The notes: generated from the letters alone by a model not told the origin. Shown: positions 23,617 through 35,731, counted from the first letter of the stretch. The stretch is 64,000 bases of DNA from Spongilla lacustris (GCA_949361645.1 OX442416.1:4254629-4318628), one strand, 5' to 3'. Translations and numbers: made by a program.

Positions 23617-25037
23617 GTAAATAGAGCTTGCCATTGGTGAGCATTGATAGCTGGAGTTTGAGTTGTTTACTGTGGAAAACAATGCAGAATGTCATCAAAA
23701 CTAGCTAATTACATTCATGTGCGTATGCACAAGGTAACAAGAACTGATTCTAAGTATACATATACATGTACATACTGACTAACATGTACAGAGAGTCTCA
23801 GAGCGGAAGAGAGGATTCATAGCCACTCACACAACAACACACGCACACAGTCACACATACATACTCCCACACATGCTCACACACACAATCACACACACAT
23901 ATGCTCACACACACGCTGTCAGCTGTGGGGTATCTGCCATAGGATTCATTTCTTAGGTGCTTACTTGCCATGGAGTACTTCATAGCTGTGTGCAATAGGG
24001 ATCACCCCAACTCCATACACTGTAGCTGTTAGGTGTCTGCCATAGATTTGAGTTCATAGCTGTTAACTGTGTGATTCTTCATGCATCACTTATTGCCATA
24101 GATCGAGTTCACTCCATACATGGACCAGGGGTATTCCGTCGCTGCCTGCCGTAGAGTCCAGAGTATAGTACCAGCTTTATAGCTGTCTGTCTGCAATAGG
24201 GTCCGTGCACTCCCGTACCTCCGTAGTAGTTAGCTGTGGCCTGTGGGGTAGTAGGCTTCAGTTCTGCCATAGAATCCAGTCCACAGGCAGACTTCCAGGT
24301 CTTTAACCTGCATGTCATATCCTCGTGGGATTGATCTTCGATATCGTCGTCTTCGTACCGTTCGAAATCGTCCGCGGAAGTACCGAACCTACAGCAGATT
24401 ATCTCTTATTCTCTGCCCACAGTAAATAGCGGTTAATAAGTTATTTTGCACGTTAAGTTGTTGTGTACATTATAGTGGTGGGTGGGGTCGTGGTTATAGA
24501 CATCAATATGCAATACATATTATCTTTAATAACTACATGTACTTACAGAACAGCTCGGTCTGGGCACGGCTAACTGACGAAAGAGTAGCACGTGATATTA
24601 TGCGTTTGGATTTGGGGTGTATCTCACTAACCATTCAAGGGAAGCGCGATTTGAAGGCCCTAAGCTCTGAAAAATGATGAAAAATAAGTGCATTGATTAC
24701 ACTATACCCTCATATAATCCGGTGGCACCTAAGGAAAATATCATTTGGTTGGGAAACTATTGATGACGGAATAAGTAAATGAGATAAAATGAATGGACAT
24801 TGGAAACCTTGCATAATTAATGTGGAAGTGCGGATATAGGTACCTACGGTGCGTGAAGGTACTCAAAATATGCTAAATAGTCCCCACATAGCAAATCCGA
24901 GAGCACCTAGTCAATATAATTTTTATTTCTGCAGTTAGCTGCAGTTTACTGAATGCGTTAATACATTTTCTATGGACATTGAATTACGCAATGACCGAAT
25001 ACCGCGTAATCCTTTTGACCGCCAATTTCTCGATATG

Positions 25038-25999
25038 TGTAGAAAATAATATTAGATGAGGCTGACCACTACTGACAGTGATCCGCATAACATATAGCAG
25101 ATATAGTGTGCCTGTCTGTGTACTTCAGAGGGGCGGAATAGCGATGTTTGTATACAGGGAAGACGTTACTATAAACATATCCATGATGTATTTATGGGAG
25201 CAGGTAACTAAAAACATGCATCAGTATCAGAACTTATTATGTGCCTGCACACTTGGGAGGGGGTGGAACAGAATGCCTGTACATAGGGGGTAACTAATGT
25301 TTTTATTTACTTTTTATTTGGGTTAGGATTGCCCTTCAGACCACACATTCCCGCTAATCACACTTACCGGCACAACTGTGTATATCATACGTTCTTGCCT
25401 AAATGAAATGGACTAACAACAGGTACATCATTTCCAAATTGATCTACCCTAAGCATTTATGTGTGTGCATGCTGTCTTCATCACAAGGGAAAATAACTAC
25501 ATGTAGTAAACCGAAAAACAAATTACAATGTCGCATATGCTGTTAAAAATAGAGTTCCACGCGTATAGAGACCTGCAGTCTTAGCAGTTTTTGTCAAATG
25601 AATGATACATTTTCCTGTCGTTTGATAGCATTGAATTAGTCGGGAAATAAGCTCCCGCCTAAATATGGCCGTTATGCATGGTAACAAGCGGGATGGTACA
25701 TTGGCAGGTTATTGGCGGGGGCAGCTGTAAGTGGCACCTGACAGCACTGGTAAAAGCAGTTGCTGGAGACTGTTGTTCAGGCTAAGCACTCGTGCGGTCA
25801 AGCACCAGAAATTTTGTTTTTATCTGTTGCCGAACAAAACAATACACAATCACACAACACATAAAGCTGGGGCAGGGGGCAGTGTTGCCGCGAAACAACC
25901 TTCATCCTTAATTGTCTATATCGCGATATATCGCGATATGAGCATTTAATTGCGATATAAATATCGCGATATATTAAATTATTCATGATCAATTATCGC
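25038..25999. repeat. Segmental duplication B, copy 1 (partner 49235-50202)
   Basis: Nearly identical to 49235-50202, starting TGTAGAAAATAATATTAGA and ending ATGATCAATTATCGCTC. The longest frame (25078-25293) translates identically in both copies. It contains the first 120 bp of the hAT-like element seen complete at 50086-50844, cut at 25999. Confidence 0.92.
25880..25999. mobile_element. Truncated hAT-like element, 5' end only
   Basis: Begins CAGTGTTGCCGCGAAACAAC, as at 50086. It contains the TATCGCGATATATCGCGATA palindromic words, then stops abruptly at a CACACA-type tandem repeat. Confidence 0.8.
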
Positions 26000-26004
26000 T
26001 CTTG

Positions 26005-26175
26005 TAACAGAGGCACACACATCAGAGGCACACACATCAGAGGCACACACATCAGAGGCACACACATCAGAGGCACACACATCAGAGGCACACATCACAG
26101 AGGCACACATCACACAGAAGCACATATATCACACAGAGGCACACACATCAGAGGCACACATGTCCCACAGAGGCA
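26005..26175. repeat. 15-bp tandem repeat
   Basis: About ten copies of AGAGGCACACACATC with CATCACAC variants. Related arrays are at 41110-41235 and, very short, at 46335-46380. Confidence 0.9.
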
Positions 26176-26389
26176 CACATATGGAGAAATTGCCCATACA
26201 TAGGCGGACATTTAGCTCTTTTTTTTCAAATTGATTTTTAAACACATGTACTAAGTACGATAAATCAGTCTGATTGTGAATCTGTAATTTATAGATTTAT
26301 ATCATGAGCCATTCTTGTACAAAAATCAAGACAAAAATTTAATTTCTACCGCACTAATTTATTCGTAAAGTAGACATGTTACGTAACAT

Positions 26390-26453
26390 TGAATTGCCGC
26401 ATAGAGAAAGGTGGCATAAAAAGTTTTTATGCCACCTTTCTCTATGCGGCAAT
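26390..26453. repeat. Perfect short hairpin
   Basis: GAATTGCCGCATAGAGAAAG is followed after a few bases by its exact complement, arms about 31 bp with almost no loop. The right arm is original (present near 9065 in the partner copy), so the left arm is a new inverted copy made at a deletion junction. Confidence 0.9.
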
Positions 26454-26681
26454 TCATTATTGCCATGAAGCCTCGATCGCGATCATCGCGCGGGCAGCAT
26501 ATCGTAAAAGCAGAGATAATGAAAAGCGATACTTCCTATGATATATGCTACTACATTTATAGTTTCTCTTAGCCCCTTCCGTAGTCAATCATCGACTCAA
26601 TGTGATATGGGTGGGCGGACCGGCAGCGTGGGCGTTTCTCTAGAGCTGAACACATTGGCAAGCTCGAACCCGTATCTTAAA

Positions 26682-27478
26682 TAGTCTCGTACCCAGACCC
26701 AGATTCTCACAGCAGCGGATGGATTACATCACCGCTACGTGTAAAGTGGGTCTGGAGAAATGCCCAACAAAAGTCGTTCTGAGCACCATTTGATGTTACG
26801 CAATCGAATTGGTGCTAAGCACCTGTGACGTCACAACACGAGTGCAACATGTTAATACATTGCATGGTTAACTAACCGGTAGAGACATGGTATACCGTGG
26901 TACTGTGTACATTTCGCTTACCTAAGGCCCTAAAGCCCAAAGGACTCGTTAAGTTGTGTGTGGCAAGCGAAACAAACCACAGGAGTATCCGAAGAGGGAG
27001 TAAAAAGGGCTGAGCTACCCTGCCATACAAAAAGCTACAAACTGTTTGTAAGGGCGTGCGTGACCCGTTTTAACTTAAGCGAAGGGCGCGAAGGTCGTTA
27101 CGTGCTGCTGCCTGGTTGTTGGCTTCCCTCACTGCCACGTTGTGTTTGACAGTATGGCAGCGAAGCTCCGCCCTTTTTACTCCCTCTTCGGATACACCTG
27201 TGGTTCGTTTCGCTTATCACACACAACCTTACAGGACCGTTAGGACCTTTGGTAAGGGAAATACACAGTACTGTGTCTCTACCGGTTAGTTAACTACGCA
27301 ATTTATTCACATGTTGCACACGTATTTTGACGTCACGTAGCACTGCATTCTTATTGGGCGCGTGAATTCACGCGCACTCAGAACGACTTTTGTTGGGCAT
27401 TTCTCCAGACCCACTTTTCACGTAGCGGTGATGTAATCCATCCGCTGCTGTGAGAATCTGGGTCTGGGTACGAGACTA
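26682..27478. mobile_element. MULE-like 797-bp foldback transposon with 9-bp target duplication
   Basis: The ends are TAGTCTCGTACCCAGACCCA and its complement. The inverted arms extend with interruptions over about 350 bp each. The flanking 9-bp repeat TATCTTAAA (26673-26681 and 27479-27487) is the target duplication. A 9-bp duplication with long TIRs is typical of Mutator-like elements. There is no transposase, so it is non-autonomous. The insertion is absent from the paralogous segment near 9318. Related fragments occur at about 29020-29140 and 45365-45395. Confidence 0.85.
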
Positions 27479-28702
27479 TATCTTAAACGTGTCAAGATAT
27501 CGAACTTCTTATAGGTTAATACATTTACCGTAGTGATCAGGTCGACGGGTCATGCTGCTCTTCCCCATCACTGAGTTACATTTACAAATTGACAATTTTT
27601 TTTAAATAATTGATCACTTTCGCATATACCACAAAGACCCTGCTGCTCTTCTTCCTCATCGGATGGCTATCACAGCTACAAGCAAGTCTAGTGTCATACG
27701 ATGAGCACCAAACAAAAAAAAAAAAAAAGATAAGTGCCTAAGTAGCATCATAGATACTTTATGGTAGCACATCTCCATGGAAACAGTTGCAAACAGACAT
27801 TTAAACAAATGAACAGCTCCTGATATTGAAACCTAGAGAAAAAAAGTGATGGTTATGCATCAGAACAAATGCCCCTACCATAAAACCAAAGCCCTCAGCA
27901 TCATGCACAAAGCACACTCCATCCCCTCCCATTAGGTCGAATGCAAAGCTCAACCAAGGCATCAGGACTAGTGCTTGCCCAACAGGCCCCTGTCATTACC
28001 CCCCCCCCCCCCCCACACACACACACACACACATTCTGCACACAGTGTGTGGTTTGTATGACTTATACATGTAACTTCTCTGTATGGTTTCTACAGTGCT
28101 TGGGTGAATTAAAACTATACTGACCTAAGGTTATTTACAAATAGAAAGGAGTACAGTGTAGGTGGTACGAAGGTGAAGAGGAAAGACACATGAACACTTA
28201 ACCTTCAGTACTCACGATAAGTCTAAGTAGGTACCATGCAGCCCCGGATCAAGCATAGCCTTGGGGGTGGGGGCCAGCTGCCCCCCCCCCCCCCCCCCCC
28301 CACTCCCCCATGGCACCCCTCTGGCAGCAATTGCCGCCCCCCCCCCCCCCCCCCCCCCCCCAGCCACATGCTTCCGTTCATGATTACATGCATATACCTG
28401 CGAGTAGATTACGTGTTGCATCATACGTAAAAAAAAGTCCGAATACTTGCTGACAAATGTCACCAAAGCAGTGGAGCAGAACAGGGCATGTACAAATGTG
28501 CCCCTTCGACTGCATCCCCTCCTCCCCCCCACCCCCCACCCAGTTTTCGTGCGCCCTCTGGTAAAACCAAATTCATGTAGGTCCAGGGTAGTCTTACATG
28601 TACATAAGTACATGCCAGTAGTTAGATAGATGTACACATGTACATGTTAGTCTTAGGCCTAATGTAGATATGGTAGTCTTAGGTACCTAGGTACACAAGA
28701 AA

Positions 28703-28976
28703 AAAAAAAACATTCTCTACGAGAAAGTTGGTGGCATATAGGATTTGAAGGCAAGGGTGGTGTAAAAAGGAAGGAAACAAGGGTCTAATAATAAGGGAAA
28801 ATGGAATAGTCCTATATTTAGCACATTTCTACATGTAGGATATAATGTGTTGTTCGTGTGCTAAATATAGGACTATTCCATTTTCCCTTATTATTAGACC
28901 CTTGTTTCCTTCCTTTTTACACCACCCTTGCCTTCAAATCCTATATGCCACCAACTTTCTCGTAGAGAATTTTTTT
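28703..28976. mobile_element. Long near-perfect hairpin (foldback/MITE)
   Basis: The left arm 28703-28825 and right arm 28857-28976 are near-perfect complements of about 120 bp around a 31-bp loop (TTTCTACATGTAGGATATAA...). A-rich and T-rich tails flank the arms. If transcribed it would form long double-stranded RNA. It could be a MITE or a locally made inverted duplication; no target duplication was resolved. Confidence 0.88.
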
Positions 28977-28989
28977 TTATTTACTTGTT

Positions 28990-29540
28990 TCATTAATTTT
29001 TGTTCATACCCGATTATTAGTCTCGGCCCCAGACCCGTTCGCAGCAGCGGATGGATACATCACCGCTATGCGGAAACAGCCCAAGACTGTGCAAACGATG
29101 ATCATTGTTACGTACATTTGGGTCTGGGTACACCACCATTACCTTTTTCTTCTTTATTTACAGCTTGTAGCTTCATTGTGTACCAATTGACAAATGACTG
29201 GTGTATGGAAAAATGAGGTATATGGGCGCTGGTAGCTCCCCTACGAGTGACTCTCCCATGGTAGCTGATTGCTCATTTGCATTGAGGCAGATTGGTAGCT
29301 GTAGGACCAACTGCTGTATCTTGGTGGTGTTCCGTACAGCTGCTATTTTTTTCTGGTGTTGGTAGAGGCTCAGAACCAAATGTCACACCACCATTTTTGC
29401 AACTGACAGAAGACACTGACGCACATCTCTACAGAGTAGATAAAGAAACATGACTAATACGCTCAACTCAATGCAGCATTCATTTACCTTGATATTGGAC
29501 CAACATCTTTACACTATATCCAGAACATTAAAGCCATATC
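28990..29540. other. No gene recognised; MULE-related fragment at 29020-29140
   Basis: Blocks TAGTCTCGGCCCCAGACCC and TGGGTCTGGGTACA resemble the ends of the 26682-27478 element about 115 bp apart, suggesting a short deletion derivative. Confidence 0.45.
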
Positions 29541-29547
29541 AGCTAAC

Positions 29548-30500
29548 AGCAGAACACATAGTGGGAAGGGTGGCATGCTCAGGCAGGCCATTGAGACCTA
29601 TGCATACCTCAACAGGTCTTCAAATGGAGAATGCCCTTAAAATTCTGCAGAACTATGTGGCTTGCTGCCTCCATATCTGTCTTGATCCCCCATCAACCTT
29701 GCTGTAACACCTATAGTAAATTTTTATAAAATATTATATTGTATGACCACAATGATAACACACAATTTTGCCTCCCACCTCATTATAGTCAAATATGTCT
29801 GAGCTGTCATTAGGATGACTGCATCTCCATATGTGACACACACTATACCTTCATTATGCATTGCCAAACTAATCCTCTTTCCAATTTCAGGATAAGCACC
29901 ACACACTTATTGTTCACTTTTGTAGCACCACTGGAGGACCATATCAATCTTCTCCATAGATGTAGATGTACAGTACTCTTCATGTACTCTTCTATACGTG
30001 GAGTACACCAGTCAAATAGCGTATCATGATTTTTATATCCATACCTTTGTTTTCCTTTCCAAAGTTACACATGTGACCTGCTCAGCTAGGAAGCGTTCTA
30101 AAAGGTTAAAACAGAATGGAAGAATCAAAGACATACATGTAGCAACAGGACTACAGGAGACATGTAGGCAATACAAGCAGACTCCAATACAAGCAGGACA
30201 TCATGCTTGGTAAACAGAAGCCATATTCAGTCACCGCAGTGCACTTCAAAGAAACATTGAATAAAATTATGCAGGCAGAACACAATAGTGGGAAGGGCTA
30301 AACGTCATGGCATGCTCAGGCAGGCCATTGACACTTATGCATACCTCAACAGGTCTTCAAATGGAGAATGCCTTTAGACTTCTGCAGAACTATGTGGCTT
30401 GCTGACTCCATATCTGGCTTGATCCCCCCATCAACCTTGCTGTAACACCTATAGTATGTATGACCACAATGATAGAACCACACATGTCTGAGCTGTCAGT
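29548..30500. repeat. Direct duplication of about 230-290 bp
   Basis: Sequence 29548-29836 (CAGAACACATAGTGGGAAGG ... GTCTGAGCTGTCATTAGGATG) is repeated at about 30269-30508 with indels. The two copies are separated by about 430 bp of unassigned sequence. Confidence 0.85.
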
Positions 30501-30714
30501 AGGATGACACCTTCCCCCACACAGTAGCTGAATAGAACCGTCTGAGAGAATGTGCAGGATGGAGGAATGAGGTTGCCCTGGTAATATGGGCACTATGTCC
30601 ATGTTGACTTTGCAACGCAAAGGTTTATAAACATTATTTTATAATACATGCACGCATGCATGTACATGTTCAAAATACGTATTGTATCACTCAGTCGAAT
30701 TCGAACATACGTAC

Positions 30715-31124
30715 CTTTATAGGTAGATATATTTCTAAGCCCATTATCCTTAGCTTGCGGTAGCATTTGCTTAGTGCAGCATGTTGATCTGTCGGTCGTT
30801 CTTGCAATCGCATTCTTTTCGCAGGAGAAGCGATGGAATCGTCGCGATGTTCTGCACTGTTCATGGCCTCATTGTACCGTTGCCGCTTGAAGGATAGTAT
30901 TGGCTCGGGGTTCTTGTGATATTTTTCCCACTCAGCAGTTTGCTTTTGATCGGAGTTCTGGTGATATCGTTCTTCCTCAGCGGTTAGTTTTGGCTCGGGG
31001 TTCCGATGATATCGTTCTCGAGCTTTTTCTTTGCTCTCTTCTGACGACCGCTCTTTCAATATTTCCTCTCGCTTTTGGAGGTATTCCCAGTAGCGGATCC
31101 AGGGGGGGGGGGCACAACGGGCCC

Positions 31125-31159
<35 letters not shown>

Positions 31160-31938
31160 GGGTCCCGCCCCTACGTATAAACGTACATGTACGATTATGT
31201 GTACGCGAACATATGCAAATGCAGCGCAGAGATATAGATAGCTACGGCAGAACTGGCCTATACGTACGCCTACGTACATAATGATACATGGGTCAGGTGC
31301 TTTTATCGCGTGACGTAATAGCATTCGGCTCTACAATAGAAGTACAGGCAGAGATCATTAGCCGGCCGTTTAGCGTATGTTATTCAATTTTCCCTCTAGA
31401 GAGCATATCGAAAAGTACCAAAAACCGAGCATAACCCCAAAATCAGCCCATATATTTCCGTGGAGGCAAACAAAGCAATTAACGCCCACGCGTCATGTGA
31501 CCATATGAAAAAGGTCAATATTTTCTAAACGAATAAACGGTGAGTTCAACTTCAGGACATGTGCTATCAACGGCGATGCATCGGCGCATTGAACACATAG
31601 CAGCTGAGCTCTTGATCTGTCGCTCCCCAGCCTCGATCAGTAATTACATTTTTAGTGCAGTTTTTACGTACTTTTGGGGGGGTTTTCTACGCAAAAAGCG
31701 TTGGCTTCTGGGGCGGAGCCCCAGACCCCGGTGGGGGAGCTTACAGCGCTCCCCCACACCCCCTAGCTGGGCGGGAGGGGTGCCCCCCTCCCGCACCCTC
31801 CCCGGGGCGGCCCCGCCTACTACTTCGCCCCACCCCTTGCCACACCCTCGCCGGTGCCCCCCCCCCCCTCCCAATTCCTGGATCCGCCACTGATTCCGCT
31901 CGACGTTTAGCTCTAGCCTTACGCTGACGTGAACGCAT
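30715..31938 (-). pseudogene. Basic 15-residue-repeat protein, exon interrupted by a hAT-like insertion
   Basis: Minus strand. ATG at 31938 opens a very basic N-terminus (MRSRQRKARAKRRAE). The frame is broken at 31893 by an 805-bp element and resumes at 31087 with the 5-bp target duplication. Counting one target copy only, the two parts total 438 nt to the TAG at 30691 and stay in one frame, so the ancestral exon was intact. After the junction come three 15-residue repeats (ERYHRNPEPK, ERYHQNSDQK, EKYHKNPEPI). The exon probably ends at a strong AAG|GTACGT donor, so coding likely stopped at 30715. Similar short basic repeats occur at the N-termini of some transposon-derived and DNA-binding proteins, but I do not recognise the family. 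The rest of the gene was not found. Confidence 0.6.
31088..31892. mobile_element. hAT-like non-autonomous element, 805 bp
   Basis: The right end read inward is CAGTGGCGGATCCAGGAATT and the left end CAGTAGCGGATCCAGG: imperfect TIRs of about 16 bp starting CAG. The flanking direct repeat ATTCC is at 31083-31087 and 31893-31897. CAGTGGCG-type termini are typical of hAT elements; a 5-bp duplication is shorter than the usual 8 but is known in some hAT lineages. It contains a poly-C run (about 31127-31157), a GC-rich right end and no transposase. Confidence 0.8.
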
Positions 31939-32197
31939 TTTGACAAAAACAGCTTCACTAACAAAAGCAAACGATATAAACACCTTAACTACGAACAGGA
32001 ACACCAAAGAAATAGCCTCACGTGTACATGTTGTAATGAGTCTATTCACACACACATTTATTTAAGCTCAAGTAGGTGTGGCTTACAGCATCTATCATGG
32101 CCGTATGGCTTGAAACACACCATTTCTAGCCTGAGCTACTGTAACAAGCGATCTATGAACATACTCACTTGTACGGATATAACTTGAAATTCTGAAC

Positions 32198-32500
32198 CTA
32201 TTGATACCACTGACGTTCTTTGAAACAGCTCCCGTGTCGAGTTTTTTCCCCAGTAAAGTTATCAACATATGTATTTATGTTATCAGTTCCAGGTCCAATA
32301 GGATCCACGTGTATCTGACACAAAAGGGCACTACCGCTTGAAATTCTGAACGTACTGGCACCATTCGCGTCCTTTGAAACGGTTCTTATCTCGAGTTCTT
32401 TACAAATAAAGGAAGAAGGAGAAAATGGCCGCCGTTCCGTCTGGGGACGAGGAAAAACAGAATCCCTTTTGTTCTCTTGAACGACACGGTTTTGCGACAT
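32198..32500 (-). CDS. Candidate first exon or small ORF, unidentified
   Basis: ATG at 32500 opens a 100-residue frame starting MSQNRVVQENKRDSV. Within it, a ~75-bp block (TTGAAATTCTGAACSTA...TCGAGTT) is directly repeated (about 32185-32250 and 32336-32400), so residues 40-100 partly duplicate DNA rather than a protein domain. A possible donor (GTAGTG) lies near residue 57. No family is recognised. Confidence 0.3.
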   Translation of the reverse strand: MSQNRVVQENKRDSVFPRPQTERRPFSPSSFICKELEIRTVSKDANGASTFRISSGSALLCQIHVDPIGPGTDNINTYVDNFTGEKTRHGSCFKERQWYQ

Positions 32501-33469
32501 CAAACAAACACGAAACGGCTCATTTTTGATTTCTTGTTCGATACCGACGACTAGCTAAGCCATCCGATTGATAGGAGTCCCGTTAGAAGCGGGTCCCGTT
32601 TTTTAAATGATATTCACAATCGGGGTCAAATCCTATATGAGAGTTACTAACGTAACTCTCGATATAAGTCCAGGATAGAAAGGCCTACATAGGTACATGT
32701 ATAGGGTATGTTTATTTTAAGTCTAACATCAAATAAGGTTGTGGGTTCCTTTCATGTTTAATTATATTCACAGCACAGAAGGGCAAGTTTGAAGGAAATA
32801 CATGTAGACAAAAGACACAAGTAATTTTCAGAACTCAGGTAGGTACATGTAAGTAAGTCTATGTAGGTCCATGTAGGGTAGGCCTATGTAGGTCCATGTA
32901 GAGGTTCATGTTCATGTAGGGGTTCATGCAGGGTAGGCCTATGTAAGTCCATGTAGGGGTTCATGCAGGGTAGGGCTATGTAAGTCCATGTAGGTGTTCA
33001 TGCAGGGTAGGCCAATGTAGGTCCATGTAGGGGGTCATACAGGGTAGGCCTATGTACATGTGTAGGTCCATGTAGGGGTTCATGCAGGGTAGGCCTATGT
33101 AGGGGTTCATGCAGGGTAGGCCTATGTAGGGGTTCATGCAGGGTAGGCCTATGTAGGTCCATGTAGGGTTCATGCAGGGTAGGCCTACATGTACATGTAT
33201 GTAGGTCCATGTAGGGTTCATGCAGGGTAGGCCTATGTAAGTCCATGTAGGAGGTAGGTCTACATGTAGCTTCAGGGCAGGCAAGGTAGCAGCACTACAT
33301 GGGCCACTAACCATCAGATAAGGTAGTGGGTTCCCCTTTCAAGTTTATTATTTCACAGCACAAACCATGGGCAGATCTTAGGATTAAGAGTAGGTACATG
33401 TATGACAAAAGCCTTCAGTATTCTGGTACATGTACATGTAGGAACGTGTATGGGCTGGGTTTTTTAAGT

Positions 33470-34828
33470 ATGATGTATAGGCTGATGTATAGGGTAAGGT
33501 GTATAGGCTGGTGTATGGTGTATAGGCTGGTGTATGGTGTATAGGCTGGTGTATGGTGTATAGGCTAGTGTATGGTGTATAGGCTAGTGTATGGTGTATA
33601 GGCTGGTGTATGGTGTATAGGCTGGTGTATGGTGTATAGGCTGGTGTATGGTGTATAGGCTGGTGTATGGTGTATAGGCTGGTGTATGGTGTATAGGCTG
33701 GTGTATGGTGTATAGGCTGGTGTATGGTGTATAGGCTGGTGTATGGTGTATAGGCTGGTGTATGGTGTATAGGCTGGTGTATGGTGTATAGGCTGGTGTA
33801 TGGTGTATAGGCTGGTGTATGGTGTATAGGCTGGTGTATGGTGTATAGGCTGGTGTATGGTGTATAGGCTGGTGTATGGTGTATAGGCTGGTGTATGGTG
33901 TATAGGCTGGTGTATGGTGTATAGGCTGGTGTATGGTGTATAGGCTGGTGTATGGTGTATAGGCTAGTGTATGGTGTATAGGCTGGTGTATGGTGCATAG
34001 GCTGGTGTATGGTGTATAGGCTGGTGTATGGTGTATAGGCTGGTGTATGGTGTACAGGCTGGTGTATGGTGTATAGGCTGGTGTATGGTGTATAGGCTAG
34101 TGTATGGTGCATAGGCTGGTGTATGGTGCATAGGCTGGTGTATGGCATATAGGCTGGTGTATGGCATATAGGCTAGTGTATGGCATATAGGCTGGTGTAT
34201 GGCATATAGGCTGGTGTATGGTGTATAGGCTAGTGTATGGTGTATAGGCTGGTGTATGGTGTATAGGCTGGTATATGGTGTATAGGCTGGTGTATTGTGT
34301 ATAGGCTTGTGTATGGTGTATAGGCTAGTGTATGGTGTATAGGCTGGTGTATGGTGTATAGGCTGGTGTATGGAGTATAGGCTGGTGTATGGTGTATAGG
34401 CTGGTGTGTGGTGTATAGGCTGGTGTATGGTGTATAGGCTGGTATATGGTGTATAGGCTGGTGTATGGTGTATAGGCTGGTGTATGGTGTATAGGCTGGT
34501 GTATGGTGTATAGGCTGGTGTATGGTGTATAGGCTGGTGTGTGGTGTATAGGCTGGTGTATGGTGTATAGGCTGGTATATGGTGTATAGGCTGGTGTATG
34601 GTGTATAGGCTGGTGTATGGTGTATAGGCTGGTGTATGGTGTATAGGCTGGTGTATGGTGTATAGGCTGGTGTATGGTGTATAGGCTGGTGTATGGTGTA
34701 TAGGCTGGTGTATGGTGTACAGGCTGGTGTATGGTGTACAGGCTGGTGTATGGCATATAGGCTGGTATATGGCATATAGGCTGGTGTATGGCATATAGGC
34801 TGGTGTATACTGTAAGCTGGTGTATGGG
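33470..34828. repeat. 19-bp satellite array, unit 3, highly homogeneous
   Basis: About 71 copies, nearly all the TATAGG variant. The long minus-strand frames through it (Tyr-Thr-Ser-Leu/Ile-His-Gln-Pro repeats) are satellite translations. Confidence 0.96.
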
Positions 34829-35016
34829 AACACACCAGCACACACCAGCACAGCAGCACACACCTACCTCCAAAGCCGCAGTAGCCTGCCTCCTTGTAGT
34901 CTTTGCAGATGTCAGGTGGATATAGTCCCAACAAACAGTACAGGGGACCTTTCCTAGGGGAGGGGAAAATGGCACCTACATGTAGAATGCTGTCTGTACA
35001 TTATCCCGCAATGGAT

Positions 35017-35422
35017 CCCCTATGAAAAAATTTTGGCATGACATGTTCCAAATTCATGCGTGATATGTTTTTGCATGTGTTCCAGTTTTTCTAGAGCACT
35101 GTTGAACATGCTTATGTCATTAAATTGCAGGCATATCACTCTTCTAACTTGTACAGGATGAAGAGTTTCTAAAAAGCGATTCCCCGACGAGGCATACCCG
35201 TTAATATGCTAAGGGGCGTGCTGCTTTATAACTTCTTGGGGGAACGCGTTTTAGAAACTTGTCAACCTGTACAAGTTAGAAGAGTGATATGCCTGCAATT
35301 TAATGACATACATATAAGCATGTTTAACAGTGCTCTAGAAAAACTGGAACACATGCGACAACATATCACGCATGAATTTGGAACATGTCATGGCATGTCA
35401 TGCCAAGATTATTTTGTAGGGG
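35017..35422. mobile_element. Foldback MITE FB1, unit 3
   Basis: Same ends and position as in units 1 and 2, with a small TGGCATGTCA duplication near the right end. Confidence 0.82.
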
Positions 35423-35423
35423 A

Positions 35424-35670
35424 AGGTGTGCCCTTTTTGGTGTGCTCCTTTTAAAGTGTGCCCATTAAGGTGTGCTCCTTTTAAAGTGTGCCCATTAAGG
35501 TGTGCTCCTTTTAAAGTGTGCCCATTAAGGTGTGCTCCTTTTAAAGTGTGCCCTTTAAGGTGTGCTCCTTTTAAAGTGTGCCCTTTAAGGTGTGCTCCTT
35601 TTAAAGTGTGCCCTTTAAGGTGTGCTCCTTTTAAAGTGTGCCCTTTAAGGTGTGCTCCTTTTGAAGTGTG
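35424..35670. repeat. 30-bp VNTR, about 8 copies, unit 3
   Basis: Twice the copy number of units 1 and 2, with the last copies using the CCCTTTAAGG variant. A CA microsatellite follows (about 35727-35775). Confidence 0.93.
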
Positions 35671-35731
35671 TGACATTTTCTGTACAGTTCATGTTCATGC
35701 ATCGTGTGCTTGCTACCATACATTGCAAACA

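Larger units (their letters stand above)
19990..25035. repeat. RNF113-fragment segmental unit 2
   Basis: Same order of landmarks as unit 1, with substitutions and small indels throughout. It ends at TTTCTCGATATG and joins directly to duplicated segment B (25038). Confidence 0.9.
26174..28690. repeat. Segmental duplication A, copy 2
   Basis: Partner of 8508-10427, with a hairpin replacing 300 bp at 26388-26453 and a MULE-like insertion at 26682-27478. Confidence 0.85.

Noticed and set aside
26005..26175. Possible CRISPR-like array of regularly spaced repeats
   Set aside because: The repeats are contiguous 15-mers with no unique spacers in an animal scaffold; it is a simple tandem repeat.
33384..34975. 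Several 216-299-residue minus-strand frames rich in Tyr-Thr-Ser-Leu-His
   Set aside because: 19-bp satellite read three units at a time. Only the exon near 34868-34953 has independent support.
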